From JAHJKV01 sp963678135 (GTDB lineage Bacteria; Desulfobacterota; Desulfovibrionia; Desulfovibrionales; Desulfovibrionaceae): DNA of 64,000 bases. The stretch lies in the NCBI GenBank assembly GCA_963678135.1, contig OY782667.1, forward strand, positions 1,364,001-1,428,000. Direction: 5' to 3'. Under the pieces are notes generated by a model that made no database searches, was not told the DNA's origin, and was given only the letters and a program-made list of their open reading frames with translations. The first letter of the stretch is position 1, and every line of letters begins with the position of its first letter. The position numbers and the translations under genes are program-made. Shown here one piece after another: positions 1 to 8,120 of the stretch.

Positions 1-45
1 TGATACTGCAGGGGAGCCTGTGGGAAAGTAGGTCACTGCCAGAAC
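1..45 (+). rRNA. rrf: 5S rRNA, 3' end only
   Basis: These bases are identical to the last 45 bases of the complete 5S gene at 52444-52561 and are followed by the same T-run. The rest of this 5S gene, and presumably a whole rRNA operon, lies before the window on the same strand. Confidence 0.93.
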
Positions 46-130
46 TTTTTTTTTGTAATGAAACTTTTTTTTTTGAGATAAAATGTCTTCTCCGCTGTCT
101 ATTATTTGAGATAAAATCTTCTCTCTCAGC
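1..130 (+). repeat. Duplicated 5S tail and trailer
   Basis: The stretch matches 52517-52660, covering the 5S end, a T-run and an AT-rich trailer with the word TGAGATAAAAT repeated. The copy at 52.6 kb has one extra 16-bp unit (TTGAGATAAAATCTTC) and two fewer T in a homopolymer. Similarity stops abruptly at base 130. This shows that the two rRNA operons share sequence past the 5S gene. Confidence 0.93.
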
Positions 131-594
131 TTTTTTCCTCTTTTTTTTCTCCCCTCTCTCTTTTTTTCTCCTTCCTCTTCCTGTCATTCTGCGCGTGAGT
201 CGCAGAATCCGTATTTTAAGACCTCTGTATGGTAGGTTTCTTTCTGCTCTTAAATTCCCCTCCAGCGGGGGGGGTGCCCGTAGGGCGGGGTGGTTGCCTT
301 TTCTTCATTATCTCTGGCTTCGGCAAGCTCAGCCAGCTTTGACCCTTGAAGCATTGTGATATACTTGATCATAAATTATGGTTGAAATTGCGTAGCATAA
401 AGTGGGAGTAATGGAAACTTGTAACCCCCCTGAAAATTAGTAGTTCTGAAAAGTAAAATTTTTTCGTAAATCCAAGGAAGGACTGTAGAGAGACAGGAAC
501 TCCCTAAGATGGATTGATAGGTTCGGCACTTAGCCGTAAACCTACAGCCCCAAGCACAGCGGTAAGTGTTTTGAAAGTGGGATTACCTTTTGGG
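131..594. other. Gene-free stretch with dispersed repeats
   Basis: It starts with a pyrimidine-rich tract (131-181), then one palindromic repeat of family A (about 182-210, GTCATTCTGCGCG... with its inverted arm) and one of family B (about 252-294). Bases 420-560 hold no convincing gene; the words GTAACCCCCCTGAAAA and AGTTCTGAAAAGTAAAAT resemble the kind of sequence seen at insertion-sequence ends, but no transposase can be read. Confidence 0.6.
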
Positions 595-945
595 CTAAAA
601 CTCTTCAACTTCAATCGGGCTCCTCATCAGGTCAATAACCTCTGAGTGAATCTCTATCTCAAACATTTTTTTTAGCAGTCTCCGATCTCTATTCTTCGGC
701 CAGAGTTCAGTTCTGGTGTCCCAAGACTCAAACTCCATTTCAAGAATCAACTTGCTGTTCTTAAAGATGAACTCAAGAGCCTGAGCATTGTCGTCGTATT
801 CAGAAACCAGAAAGCTCATGCAATCATCGTGTAAATCATCGAGACTTACGCTTGGGCCATCCTCTGCATATGGCAAAGACTCTATCCAGTCCAAGTAAGG
901 CCGTTTTGCCTTTAGAACAGCTATCCCTCTATTAATAGTTCTCAT
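595..945 (-). CDS. Conserved hypothetical protein, 116 aa
   Basis: I do not recognise a named family with certainty. The protein is acidic and soluble, with no signal peptide or membrane segment. It starts MRTINRGIAVLKAKRPYLDW and has a second block around ELWPKNRD and a tail EIEIHSEVIDL. From memory, small proteins with this pattern occur in other Proteobacteria, with no assigned role. A GGAG lies 7 bases before the ATG, so the start is well supported. It stands alone between repeats and a gene remnant, with no operon partner to suggest a job. Confidence 0.75.
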   Translation of the reverse strand: MRTINRGIAVLKAKRPYLDWIESLPYAEDGPSVSLDDLHDDCMSFLVSEYDDNAQALEFIFKNSKLILEMEFESWDTRTELWPKNRDRRLLKKMFEIEIHSEVIDLMRSPIEVEEF

Positions 946-1559
946 TCAACGCTCCATTTTTAAAAATAGCTTCAATTCGCATATTTTCTCTTGACTGTTC
1001 AACTAGAGAATTGCCGTTGCTTATAACAGTTTAATTTACAGTGCCTTACATACATTGTTGCTCCCTAACTTATTTGAAGCCAGATGTCAGCCTCATTGTT
1101 TTTCATCTTCTTTTTCGTATAGAATTGCTTGATAAAGTAAGGCAATATTTGAAAATAGAGTTTTCTTTTTGCGAGTAATCTGGAAGAATACCTCGTCAGG
1201 TTTAGGCTCATTTTAATGTGTTAGTTCGTTGCTAGCACCAGATCACCCCGCCAGGATACACCTGCCACCCCACAGGCGGAGGGGGAATTTAAGGAAAGAG
1301 GCGGACATATCACAGGCGGTGTAAAATACTGTTATGTTGTATTGAAAATGCCGAGAGCGGACAAGACTGGATTCTGCGACTTCGCGCAGAATGACGGAAA
1401 GAAGGACTGGACTTTCGCGACTTTGCACAGGATGACATGAACGAATAATTGGATACTGCAATTTACACGCAGAAGGACAAAAGCAAGGGTGTTGCTATAC
1501 AGCGCAAGGCTCAGACATGCTGCGTAACGTCCTGTTACGCTCGTTTAGATACGCTCCGT
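946..1559. other. Gene-poor stretch with repeats
   Basis: Bases 946-1225 are AT-rich and hold no supportable gene. Bases 1231-1290 are a family B repeat in reverse orientation. Bases 1367-1395 and 1407-1436 are two family A half-elements in direct order. Bases 1491-1559 include a perfect stem GCGTAAC-GTCCT-GTTACGC and resemble in part the repeats in the 16S-23S spacer. Confidence 0.6.
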
Positions 1560-1706
1560 CTATTTTCCCAGCACTTGGCGAACAGTCGGTGCAATAGAAT
1601 CTAGGTCTGGGCAGACAGTGAATCCGCCCTGCTGCATGGCTTTGATTTTTCCCAAAATACCTTGGTCTTTTTTTAAGATTGCCCCAGCGTGTCCAAGGCG
1701 TTTGCC
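1560..1706 (-). pseudogene. sucD: 3' remnant of sucD (succinyl-CoA ligase alpha)
   Basis: Read on the minus strand, 48 codons encode GKRLGHAGAIL, then KIKAMQQGGFTV, and end in VRQVLGK and a TAG stop. This matches the C-terminal 48 residues of succinyl-CoA synthetase alpha (GKRMGHAGAI... in E. coli), with the same number of residues to the end. Two codons upstream the frame meets a TAA, and there is no start or ribosome-binding site. The catalytic histidine and CoA-binding domain are missing, so this is a dead 3' fragment. It lies just downstream of ilvC on the same strand. The full gene is not in the window. Confidence 0.8.
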
Positions 1707-1749
1707 CTGAATTTAGCGTAGGGAACTTGACATGTATCTTTCCTCTTAT

Positions 1750-2739
1750 TTATTTCTTTAACCAACTCATCATTTCACGCAAGCGAGAACCAACTTCTTC
1801 AATTTGATGCTGCCGGGTTTGCCGGCGTTTTGCAGCCATGGTCGGAGCTCCGGCTTGATTCTCTAAAATAAAGTTTTTAGCAAAAGTACCATCTTGGATT
1901 TCAGCCAGTACCTGTTTCATGGTTTGTTTGGTTTCTTGAGTGATAATCCTTGGGCCGGTAGAATAATCGCCAAATTCAGCGGTATCAGAAATAGAATAAC
2001 GCATACGAGCCAAACCACCTTCATACATAAGGTCAACAATAAGTTTCAGCTCATGCAAACATTCAAAATACGCTATTTCAGGCTGGTATCCGGCTTCAAC
2101 CAAGGTTTCAAAACCGGCCTTGCATAATTCAGACAGACCGCCACAAAGTACTGATTGTTCACCAAAAAGATCAGTTTCCGTTTCTTCTGCAAAAGTTGTT
2201 TCAATCACTCCTGAACGCGTTCCGCCAATACCTTTTGCATAGGCAAGAGCAATATCTTTGGCTTTGCCTGAGGCATTTGCTTCAACAGCGATCAAACAAG
2301 GAACCCCTCCACCTTCGCTAAAAGTACGCCGAACCAAATGCCCGGGTCCTTTAGGAGCAATCATCACACAGTCCACTCCGGCCGGAGTTTTAATCTGTTC
2401 AAAATGAATATTAAAACCATGCCCAAACGCAATAATTTTGCCTTCCAAAAGATTGGGAGCAATATCCTCACGAAAAACTTTTGCCTGCACTTGATCAGGC
2501 AAAAGAATCATAATCATGTCTGCCAAAGAAGCAGCTTCTTTAGCGGAAACAGGTTCAAAACCATGCTTTTGAGCAAGGTCATAATTTGGGCCACCCGGAC
2601 GTTGCCCGACAATGACGTTAATGCCACTATCGCGTAAATTTTGAGCATGAGCGTGGCCTTGTGAACCATAACCAATAACAGCAACGGTTTTATCTTCTAA
2701 GAATGTCAAATCCGCATCCGTATCATAATACACTTTCAT
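1750..2739 (-). CDS. ilvC: Ketol-acid reductoisomerase
   Basis: Converts acetolactate or acetohydroxybutyrate, by methyl shift and NADPH reduction, to the dihydroxy acids of the valine and isoleucine pathway in the cytoplasm. The N-terminal Rossmann motif GYGSQGHAHAQNL is at about residues 23-35. The C-terminal knotted domain holds the acidic metal ligands around FAEETETDLFGEQ. Its 329 residues fit the short class I form. AGGAG stands 8 bases before the ATG. It is the last gene of the ilvB-ilvN-ilvC run; the 70-base gap to ilvN shows no clear terminator, so co-transcription is likely. Confidence 0.97.
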   Translation of the reverse strand: MKVYYDTDADLTFLEDKTVAVIGYGSQGHAHAQNLRDSGINVIVGQRPGGPNYDLAQKHGFEPVSAKEAASLADMIMILLPDQVQAKVFREDIAPNLLEGKIIAFGHGFNIHFEQIKTPAGVDCVMIAPKGPGHLVRRTFSEGGGVPCLIAVEANASGKAKDIALAYAKGIGGTRSGVIETTFAEETETDLFGEQSVLCGGLSELCKAGFETLVEAGYQPEIAYFECLHELKLIVDLMYEGGLARMRYSISDTAEFGDYSTGPRIITQETKQTMKQVLAEIQDGTFAKNFILENQAGAPTMAAKRRQTRQHQIEEVGSRLREMMSWLKK

Positions 2740-2809
2740 AATAATTTCTCCTTACAATCTTTCCACACCAAATCTTAAGTACATGAAATAATAAATAACA
2801 CGATTCTTG

Positions 2810-3292
2810 TTATTGCTTGGCTCGTTTCAAAGCCACAGAGCCAGTACGAGCAATTTCTTTGATACCAAAGCGTGACAAAAGATCCAAAATTGCTTCAATC
2901 TTACCTATATCTCCGGTGCATTCCAAAGTTATTTCTTCCAAAGAAACATCAATAACTTTACAGCGAAAAATATCAACTATTCTCAATATCTCAGCGCGTT
3001 TTGCATCCCCTGCATCAATTTTTACCAGTACCAATTCACGTTCAACGGCTTTGACTTCGGTATAATCGCGTACCGTTATCACTGTAACCAATTTACGAAG
3101 CTGTTTCACTATTTGCTCTACAATGGATTCGTCGCCAGCAGTAATAATTGTCATACGTGAAACACCAGCTTCCAAAGTAGGTGCCACGTTTAAGGATTCA
3201 ATATTAAATCCACGCCCTGAAAAAAGTCCGGCCACGCGAGAAAGCACCCCCGGCTCATTTTCAACAGTAATTGAAAGTATATGGTTTCTCAT
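2810..3292 (-). CDS. ilvN: Acetolactate synthase small (regulatory) subunit
   Basis: Regulatory partner of the IlvB catalytic subunit; in this family it carries valine feedback inhibition. The N-terminal ACT domain is clear (HILSITVENEPGVLSRVAGL, then GRGFNIESLNV), followed by the usual second domain (RELVLVKIDA) and a length of about 160 residues. I chose the ATG at 3292 because AGGAAAGG sits 8 bases ahead of it; a GTG at 3301 in the same frame is inside that ribosome-binding site. The gene follows ilvB by 14 bases, so the two subunits are made together. Confidence 0.95.
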   Translation of the reverse strand: MRNHILSITVENEPGVLSRVAGLFSGRGFNIESLNVAPTLEAGVSRMTIITAGDESIVEQIVKQLRKLVTVITVRDYTEVKAVERELVLVKIDAGDAKRAEILRIVDIFRCKVIDVSLEEITLECTGDIGKIEAILDLLSRFGIKEIARTGSVALKRAKQ

Positions 3293-3306
3293 TGTTTGCA
3301 CCTTTC

Positions 3307-5013
3307 CTAAACCAATAACATTTCAGTTAATGATGCGCCGGCTGGCACCATGGGATAAACATTTTCTTCACGGCTAACGCGCACATCCACAATGACCGGC
3401 CCGTCTGTTTCATACAATGCTTTGTGCAATATAGGCTGTACATCTTTTTTCTCGCTAATACGAAAACCTGTAGCACCATAGGCCTCAGCAAGTTTTACAA
3501 AATCAGGCTGTGCCTCCATACATGTTGCACAATAATTTTTATCATAAAAAAGTTCTTGCCATTGGCGTACCATACCAAGGTAACTATTATTTAAGATGAT
3601 GATTTTTACAGGCAATTTACTGCAAACAACAGTCGTCATTTCCTGAATACACATTTGAATACTGCCATCTCCGGCAATGTCCAAAACCAATTTATCAGGA
3701 CAGGCTTTTTGTGCACCCATGGCTGCAGGAAAACCATAACCCATAGTGCCTAATCCACCTGAGGTTAAAAAAGTATTTGGCTCTTTAAAGTCATAAAATT
3801 GAGCAGCCCACATTTGATTTTGCCCAACTTCCGTACAAACAATCGCCTCGCCCCCAGTTATTTTGTATAATTGTTCAACCACATATTGCGGTTTAATTTC
3901 CGTTTCTGAATCTTTATAGGTCAAAGGATGTTCTGTTGCCCACTGGCAAACTTGCTCAACCCAGATTTGACGTTTTTGGGCAAAATCATTCTCTTCTACA
4001 ATTGGTGCCAATTCATTTTTTAGCGCGAGCAACGCGGACTTACAATCAGCAACCAGTGGAACACTCACAGGTACATTTTTTTGAATAGAGGTCGGATCAA
4101 TATCAATATGTACGATGGTTGCTCTTGGCGCAAAAGTTTCTAATCTCCCTGTAACGCGATCATCAAACCTTGCTCCCACTGCAAGTAAAACATCACATTC
4201 GCTCACAGCCATATTGGCAGCAAAAGTCCCGTGCATACCAAGCATACCAAGCCACAGTTCATCATCTCCAGGAAAAGCACCAAGCCCCATCAAAGTAGAG
4301 GTAACAGGTATATGCAAGGCTTTACCCAGCCAAGTCAATTCTTCATGCGCCTGAGCACTAATTACCCCTCCACCTGAATAAATCAATGGGCGTTGTGCTT
4401 TACTGAGCAAGCGTGCGACTTTACGGATTTGACCTGAATGAGGTTGTATATGTGGATTGTAACTTCGTAGCTTAACTTCCTCATCTTCAGGAAAAATAAA
4501 ATCTATTTCAGCTTGCAAAACATCTTTTGGAAGATCGACAAGCACTGGCCCTGGGCGACCGGTACGCGCTAAATAAAATGCTTGTCGTACAGTTTTGGCC
4601 AGCTGCGCTACATCTTTGACTAAATAATTATGCTTTGTACAAGGGCGAGTGATTCCAACAATATCAACTTCTTGAAACGCATCATTACCGATTAAAGGCG
4701 TGGAAACCTGCCCTGTAAAAATAACCACCGGAATAGAATCCATATAGGCGGTGGCAATACCGGTAACAGCATTTGTTGCACCGGGGCCGGATGTAAGCAG
4801 ACAAACACCAACTTGACCGCTGGCGCGTGCATAGCCGTCCGCAGCGTGTATCGCTCCCTGTTCATGCCGAACAAGAATATGTTCCAATTCAAATTCTTGA
4901 AGATGATCATAAATATCAATAATGGCTCCTCCGGGGAAACCAAAAAGACAAGATACACCTTCTTTTTCAAGACACTTCAAAAATATTTGAGCTCCTGTGA
5001 GCTTCATGTTCAT
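3307..5013 (-). CDS. ilvB: Acetolactate synthase large (catalytic) subunit
   Basis: Thiamine-diphosphate enzyme that condenses pyruvate with pyruvate or 2-oxobutyrate, the first common step of valine, leucine and isoleucine synthesis. Visible features are the catalytic glutamate in VRHEQGAIHAADGYARASG near residue 50, the central FAD/structural domain, and the ThDP motif GDGSIQMCIQE...NN in the C-terminal third. At 568 residues it is full length. Two starts compete: the ATG at 5013 overlaps the preceding stop (ATGA), while the ATG at 5007 has better spacing to GGAGG. Either gives the same enzyme. Confidence 0.97.
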   Translation of the reverse strand: MNMKLTGAQIFLKCLEKEGVSCLFGFPGGAIIDIYDHLQEFELEHILVRHEQGAIHAADGYARASGQVGVCLLTSGPGATNAVTGIATAYMDSIPVVIFTGQVSTPLIGNDAFQEVDIVGITRPCTKHNYLVKDVAQLAKTVRQAFYLARTGRPGPVLVDLPKDVLQAEIDFIFPEDEEVKLRSYNPHIQPHSGQIRKVARLLSKAQRPLIYSGGGVISAQAHEELTWLGKALHIPVTSTLMGLGAFPGDDELWLGMLGMHGTFAANMAVSECDVLLAVGARFDDRVTGRLETFAPRATIVHIDIDPTSIQKNVPVSVPLVADCKSALLALKNELAPIVEENDFAQKRQIWVEQVCQWATEHPLTYKDSETEIKPQYVVEQLYKITGGEAIVCTEVGQNQMWAAQFYDFKEPNTFLTSGGLGTMGYGFPAAMGAQKACPDKLVLDIAGDGSIQMCIQEMTTVVCSKLPVKIIILNNSYLGMVRQWQELFYDKNYCATCMEAQPDFVKLAEAYGATGFRISEKKDVQPILHKALYETDGPVIVDVRVSREENVYPMVPAGASLTEMLLV

Positions 5014-5240
5014 GCCTCCGCTTCACGGTATTTATCTAAGAGTAAACCTAATTTAGTTTTTCCTGCCAACTTTTTCTTTTTTAGCTGCTTAATTTCTTCT
5101 TTTTGTGTTGAAGATAAACAAGGTTTTGCCTCAAGTTTATTGAGCATACTTTCAAATTCAAGATGCTGTTCCCATAGAGCCTGAATTTCAGAATCTTTTT
5201 CCCTATACTTTTCAACAAGCGTCAGATCACGAGCTTCCAT
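5010..5240 (-). CDS. DUF465 (YdcH-like) small helical protein
   Basis: A 76-residue highly charged helical protein of the DUF465 type, with a heptad-like core (LVEKYREKDSEIQALWEQH) and a lysine-rich C-terminal half that ends in the stretch LLLDKYREAEA. Its function is unknown; family members are short coiled coils. The ATG at 5240 is preceded by AAGGAG with 5-base spacing, so the longer in-frame extension upstream is not used. Its stop overlaps the first ilvB ATG by four bases, which suggests translational coupling. Confidence 0.85.
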   Translation of the reverse strand: MEARDLTLVEKYREKDSEIQALWEQHLEFESMLNKLEAKPCLSSTQKEEIKQLKKKKLAGKTKLGLLLDKYREAEA

Positions 5241-5254
5241 GGTTTCTCCTTGGT

Positions 5255-5575
5255 TTATATCGCTATAACAATACCACCCGGAATCAGGTATTCCCAAAGT
5301 GGTTCTTTTTCAGATTCAATAAGAAAAATTTTTTTCCGGCTCATCTGTCCTGATTCAAGTTTCACTTGATTTCCTTTTACGCCAAGTTTTCTAGCAAGAT
5401 ATTTTACAATGGCCTTATTGGCCTTATTATCCACCGCCGGGGCTTTAATCCGAAGTCTCAGACAACCTTGATAAAGCCCGGTTACTTCATTCGTTTTGGC
5501 TCCCGGTTGAGCCCATATACTCAAACGCCACATGCCTTTTCCGGCAAGACGCACAGGATCGGTATTCTGCGTCAA
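5255..5575 (-). CDS. DUF167 family protein (YggU-like)
   Basis: Small alpha/beta protein of the YggU/DUF167 family, function unknown. The hallmark block is present: WAQPGAKTNEVTG near the start, then LRLRIKAPAVDNKANKAIVK, then GNQVKLESGQMSRKK. The frame opens at a TTG (5575) that follows GGAG and lies 1 base after the divIVA stop; an internal ATG at residue 15 (MWRLSIW) is an alternative and would give a 92-residue protein closer to the usual length. In many bacteria this family is found beside yggT, as here. Confidence 0.88.
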   Translation of the reverse strand: MTQNTDPVRLAGKGMWRLSIWAQPGAKTNEVTGLYQGCLRLRIKAPAVDNKANKAIVKYLARKLGVKGNQVKLESGQMSRKKIFLIESEKEPLWEYLIPGGIVIAI

Positions 5576-5576
5576 C

Positions 5577-6080
5577 TTACTCCGCTTTTTGCAAAAAGGT
5601 TACTTTTGACTCCAATGCTTCTTTATGCTCCGCTTCTGGATTCTCAGCTTCAAGTAAATCTAAATGTGAGCGAATTAAGCTGGTTACTTGAACCTTAAAA
5701 CGATTGCGTTGGCGTTTTAAGTTTTCAATTTCTTCATGTACTTCAGCACAACGCGAGTGGGCTTGACGCAAAGTATCTTCACCTTTTGCGCGAGCACCAT
5801 CAATTATTTGCTTGGCTTCACGACTTGCGTTAAGCTTTAATTCATCTACCATTTTTTGTGAAGACAAAAGGGTATCGCGCAAGGCCTCATCACGCTTTTT
5901 GTATTCTACTAACTGTTTTTCCAACCTTTTTATTTTTGCTTGCAATTCTTTTTGAGTATCAGTTTCTTGCCCAAGAATTTCTGCAATTTCAACCATCAGA
6001 TGATCAACTTCATCACGATCATAGCCAAGTGCTTTGCGTGAAAATTTTTTATTTAAAATATCAATTTTAGATAAAGCCAT
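5577..6080 (-). CDS. DivIVA-domain protein
   Basis: Its N-terminus (LSKIDILNKKFSRKALGYDR) is the DivIVA lipid-binding motif, followed by DEVDHLMVEI and a long coiled coil to about residue 150. In Gram-positive bacteria DivIVA marks curved membranes and division sites; in this family of Gram-negatives a role in septation or polarity is only inferred. It is 167 residues, within the range of short DivIVA proteins. GGAGAAATA precedes the ATG. It sits in a tight run with yggT and the DUF167 gene, a neighbourhood also seen near division genes elsewhere. Confidence 0.9.
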   Translation of the reverse strand: MALSKIDILNKKFSRKALGYDRDEVDHLMVEIAEILGQETDTQKELQAKIKRLEKQLVEYKKRDEALRDTLLSSQKMVDELKLNASREAKQIIDGARAKGEDTLRQAHSRCAEVHEEIENLKRQRNRFKVQVTSLIRSHLDLLEAENPEAEHKEALESKVTFLQKAE

Positions 6081-6099
6081 TATTTCTCCTTAAACAAAA

Positions 6100-6390
6100 T
6101 TACAGAGCATAAGAAGCGCGGAAAAGTAATGCTGGAAGCACTGCTTGTGCAAAATGAAGTGCTAAAAGCAATACTATAGGCGAAAGATCAATGCCACTTA
6201 TCACTACAAATGGCATAGCACGCCTAATGCGATACAAAACAGGTTCAGTTACGCCTCTTAAAAAGCGAACAATAGGATTATATGGATCAGGATTAACCCA
6301 CGTCAGCAAGACAGCAACAAGCACTACCATCGAGTACGCATGGAGAACGAAATGAAAAATATCGGCAAAAGCCCTCAGTATGACATCCAT
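6100..6390 (-). CDS. YggT family membrane protein
   Basis: A 96-residue inner-membrane protein with two hydrophobic helices (about residues 7-30 and 65-88). The typical YggT centre is present: LLTWVNPDPYNPIVRFLRGVTEPVLYRIRRAMP. The family has no proven enzymatic role; links to osmotic balance and division-site assembly have been reported for some members. It is the first gene of the yggT-divIVA-DUF167-DUF465-ilvBNC cluster, 19 bases ahead of divIVA. A GGAGG lies about 14 bases upstream of the ATG, longer than ideal. Confidence 0.92.
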   Translation of the reverse strand: MDVILRAFADIFHFVLHAYSMVVLVAVLLTWVNPDPYNPIVRFLRGVTEPVLYRIRRAMPFVVISGIDLSPIVLLLALHFAQAVLPALLFRASYAL

Positions 6391-6483
6391 TGTTTTTGAT
6401 ATAACCTCCGTAGCACCAGAAAGATGTCACTCTAAATTTACACAGCAAGCAATACAAATCAAGTCTTCGAAAGCAAAAAAATA

Positions 6484-7149
6484 TTAGCGCAAACTTTGAG
6501 CCATGCAGCGAAGTAAAGTACGAAAATCAGGGATATATAACTGAGCGGACTGAAGCCGTGGATTTTTATACGCCCAAAAACGAAGCCCTGCATTTTGAGC
6601 AGTATACTCGTCCACTTGCGAATCTCCAATAAAGACAACGTCACGAGGTGGCATACGCCACGCATCAAGAATAGCGTGAAGAGACTCTGGATTTGGCTTG
6701 GGATTTCTCACCTTAGACGATGTGATACATGGGTAAAAAAAGGAATCCAGACCAAAATAATCCAGTATGATATCCAAGGTATCAGTTCGACTTGTTGCAA
6801 TTCCCATACGAAAACCATAGCTACGAGCCCAACGTAAAAAATTGAACAGTCCTTCTTCTATATGAATATAAGGCAAGACTGTACGGTAATCAAAAGTACT
6901 TCGATATTCTGTAGCCTGCTCATGTAACTCTTGTGGCAAGATATAACACAATGATTCCCAGACATTGTGGGAATGTACATACTTCAGCTCTACGTCATTC
7001 AGAGCTGATAGTCCAAAATATTTTTTAAATGAGTTATAGTAAAAAGCATTGGCCTCAAGAGAATCTATCAGCACCCCATCGCAATCAAAAATCAGTCCAC
7101 TCATCTGCCCAATATATTTTGAAGAAACTAAAGCGTTTAAGTAAATCAT
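6484..7149 (-). CDS. HAD-superfamily phosphatase (phosphoglycolate-phosphatase-like)
   Basis: All four HAD motifs can be seen: the nucleophile motif IFDCDGVLIDS, the Ser/Thr motif IATSRTD, a lysine in RNPKPNPES, and the acidic motif FIGDSQVDEYTAQNAG. The insert between motifs I and II is a helical C1 cap. This architecture fits phosphoglycolate phosphatase, beta-phosphoglucomutase or similar small-molecule phosphatases; the substrate cannot be told from sequence. The first ATG (7149) has AGAGG 9 bases upstream; a second Met at residue 16, just before the nucleophile motif, is possible. It begins 4 bases after the preceding gene and is probably co-transcribed. Confidence 0.88.
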   Translation of the reverse strand: MIYLNALVSSKYIGQMSGLIFDCDGVLIDSLEANAFYYNSFKKYFGLSALNDVELKYVHSHNVWESLCYILPQELHEQATEYRSTFDYRTVLPYIHIEEGLFNFLRWARSYGFRMGIATSRTDTLDIILDYFGLDSFFYPCITSSKVRNPKPNPESLHAILDAWRMPPRDVVFIGDSQVDEYTAQNAGLRFWAYKNPRLQSAQLYIPDFRTLLRCMAQSLR

Positions 7150-7153
7150 GCTG

Positions 7154-7972
7154 TTATGCCTCTTCTTCTGGTATGGCTACAACAAATTCTTTGCACCAAT
7201 GTGTTTTGGATAAAGGCTTTGGCTTTCCTGCAAGTTGCCAAGCCGGAGCATTGCTCACTAACCAGCCAGAAGGCAAAGCAAACTCTTTTTTCGCTGGTAC
7301 AAAATTAATAGCGGATTCTTTCCAAGCACAAATTATTTCCGGCATACTTGTCGCCAATACAGTCCCTTGGGGAAGCCAAACAGCCATAGCTCCCAGCAAC
7401 AAAGGCCATGGCAACATGGGTAAGGATTCATCCAACTGTCCGGCGTGTGCAAAAGTTTTAGCCAGAGTTTGGGCAGTACTTGTATCTTCATGATCATTTG
7501 GCATACCTAAGCCAGCATTAAATTTCTCACGGGCTTGACGCATATTTCTTTGTAGCTCTATCAGCTCACAAGCTCTTTGCTGGCAACTATACGCAAGCAA
7601 AAGCATAAATTGCGATTCTGCTAAAAGAACGTGCTTTGCGTTTGTAGCGCATGTCGTCTTTGTTGAAACAATTCCTGCATCAGCAGTAAGCCGTTGCTCT
7701 AATTCTGAACGAATAGTCCATGAATGTTCGCGATCTTCCATTTCTTGAAAAATAGCATGTACTGCCATCTCCCCTGGCGCACGAAACTGCTCAGTAAAAC
7801 GCAGGCTATCTTCAATAAGTCGCCTTGCCTTTGCAGGGGAAAGGAGAAAACCTTGAGGACGAAATTGCTCAGGATGTATTTCTTCTGTAAAACCTGCGTC
7901 AAAAAATAATCCACCTTGTGGGGCTGTATTCACAAGATATTCCTGAAGCATGGCTGGAAAATGAATAATCAT
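7154..7972 (-). CDS. Hypothetical protein, 272 aa
   Basis: Not recognised. It is a soluble protein without signal peptide or membrane helices. The N-terminal half is charged and helical (PAKARRLIEDSLRFTEQFR; HVLLAESQFMLLLAYSCQQRACELIELQ), and the C-terminal part holds tryptophan-rich patches (MLPWPLLLGAMAVWLPQ; SGWLVSNAPAWQLAG). No nucleotide-binding or metal-binding pattern stands out. It is tightly linked to the downstream HAD phosphatase (4-base gap), so a shared pathway is possible. It may be a lineage-specific conserved protein of Desulfovibrionaceae. Confidence 0.7.
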   Translation of the reverse strand: MIIHFPAMLQEYLVNTAPQGGLFFDAGFTEEIHPEQFRPQGFLLSPAKARRLIEDSLRFTEQFRAPGEMAVHAIFQEMEDREHSWTIRSELEQRLTADAGIVSTKTTCATNAKHVLLAESQFMLLLAYSCQQRACELIELQRNMRQAREKFNAGLGMPNDHEDTSTAQTLAKTFAHAGQLDESLPMLPWPLLLGAMAVWLPQGTVLATSMPEIICAWKESAINFVPAKKEFALPSGWLVSNAPAWQLAGKPKPLSKTHWCKEFVVAIPEEEA

Positions 7973-8120
7973 AGCGCACTCTCATTTTGGATATTTTGCT
8001 GCATCGCTCTCTTCATAAGGCAAAATGAGAAATTGACTTCTCATCTTTTGTTTTGGTGGGAAAAGGGTATTGCAATATAAAGAGTAGAGACATTGCAGAT
8101 GAAAAAATTTACACACGCCC

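Noticed and set aside
1065..1211. 48-codon minus-strand frame starting MSLNLTRYSSRLL
   Set aside because: No ribosome-binding site, no recognised motif and AT-rich composition; too weak to call a gene.
1243..1461. 72-codon minus-strand frame
   Set aside because: It lies wholly in repeat families A and B; its translation only reflects palindromes and has no ribosome-binding site.
7990..8050. Terminator hairpin CAAAATGAGAA...TTCTCATCTTTTG
   Set aside because: The stem is AT-rich and imperfect with no clear T-run on either strand.
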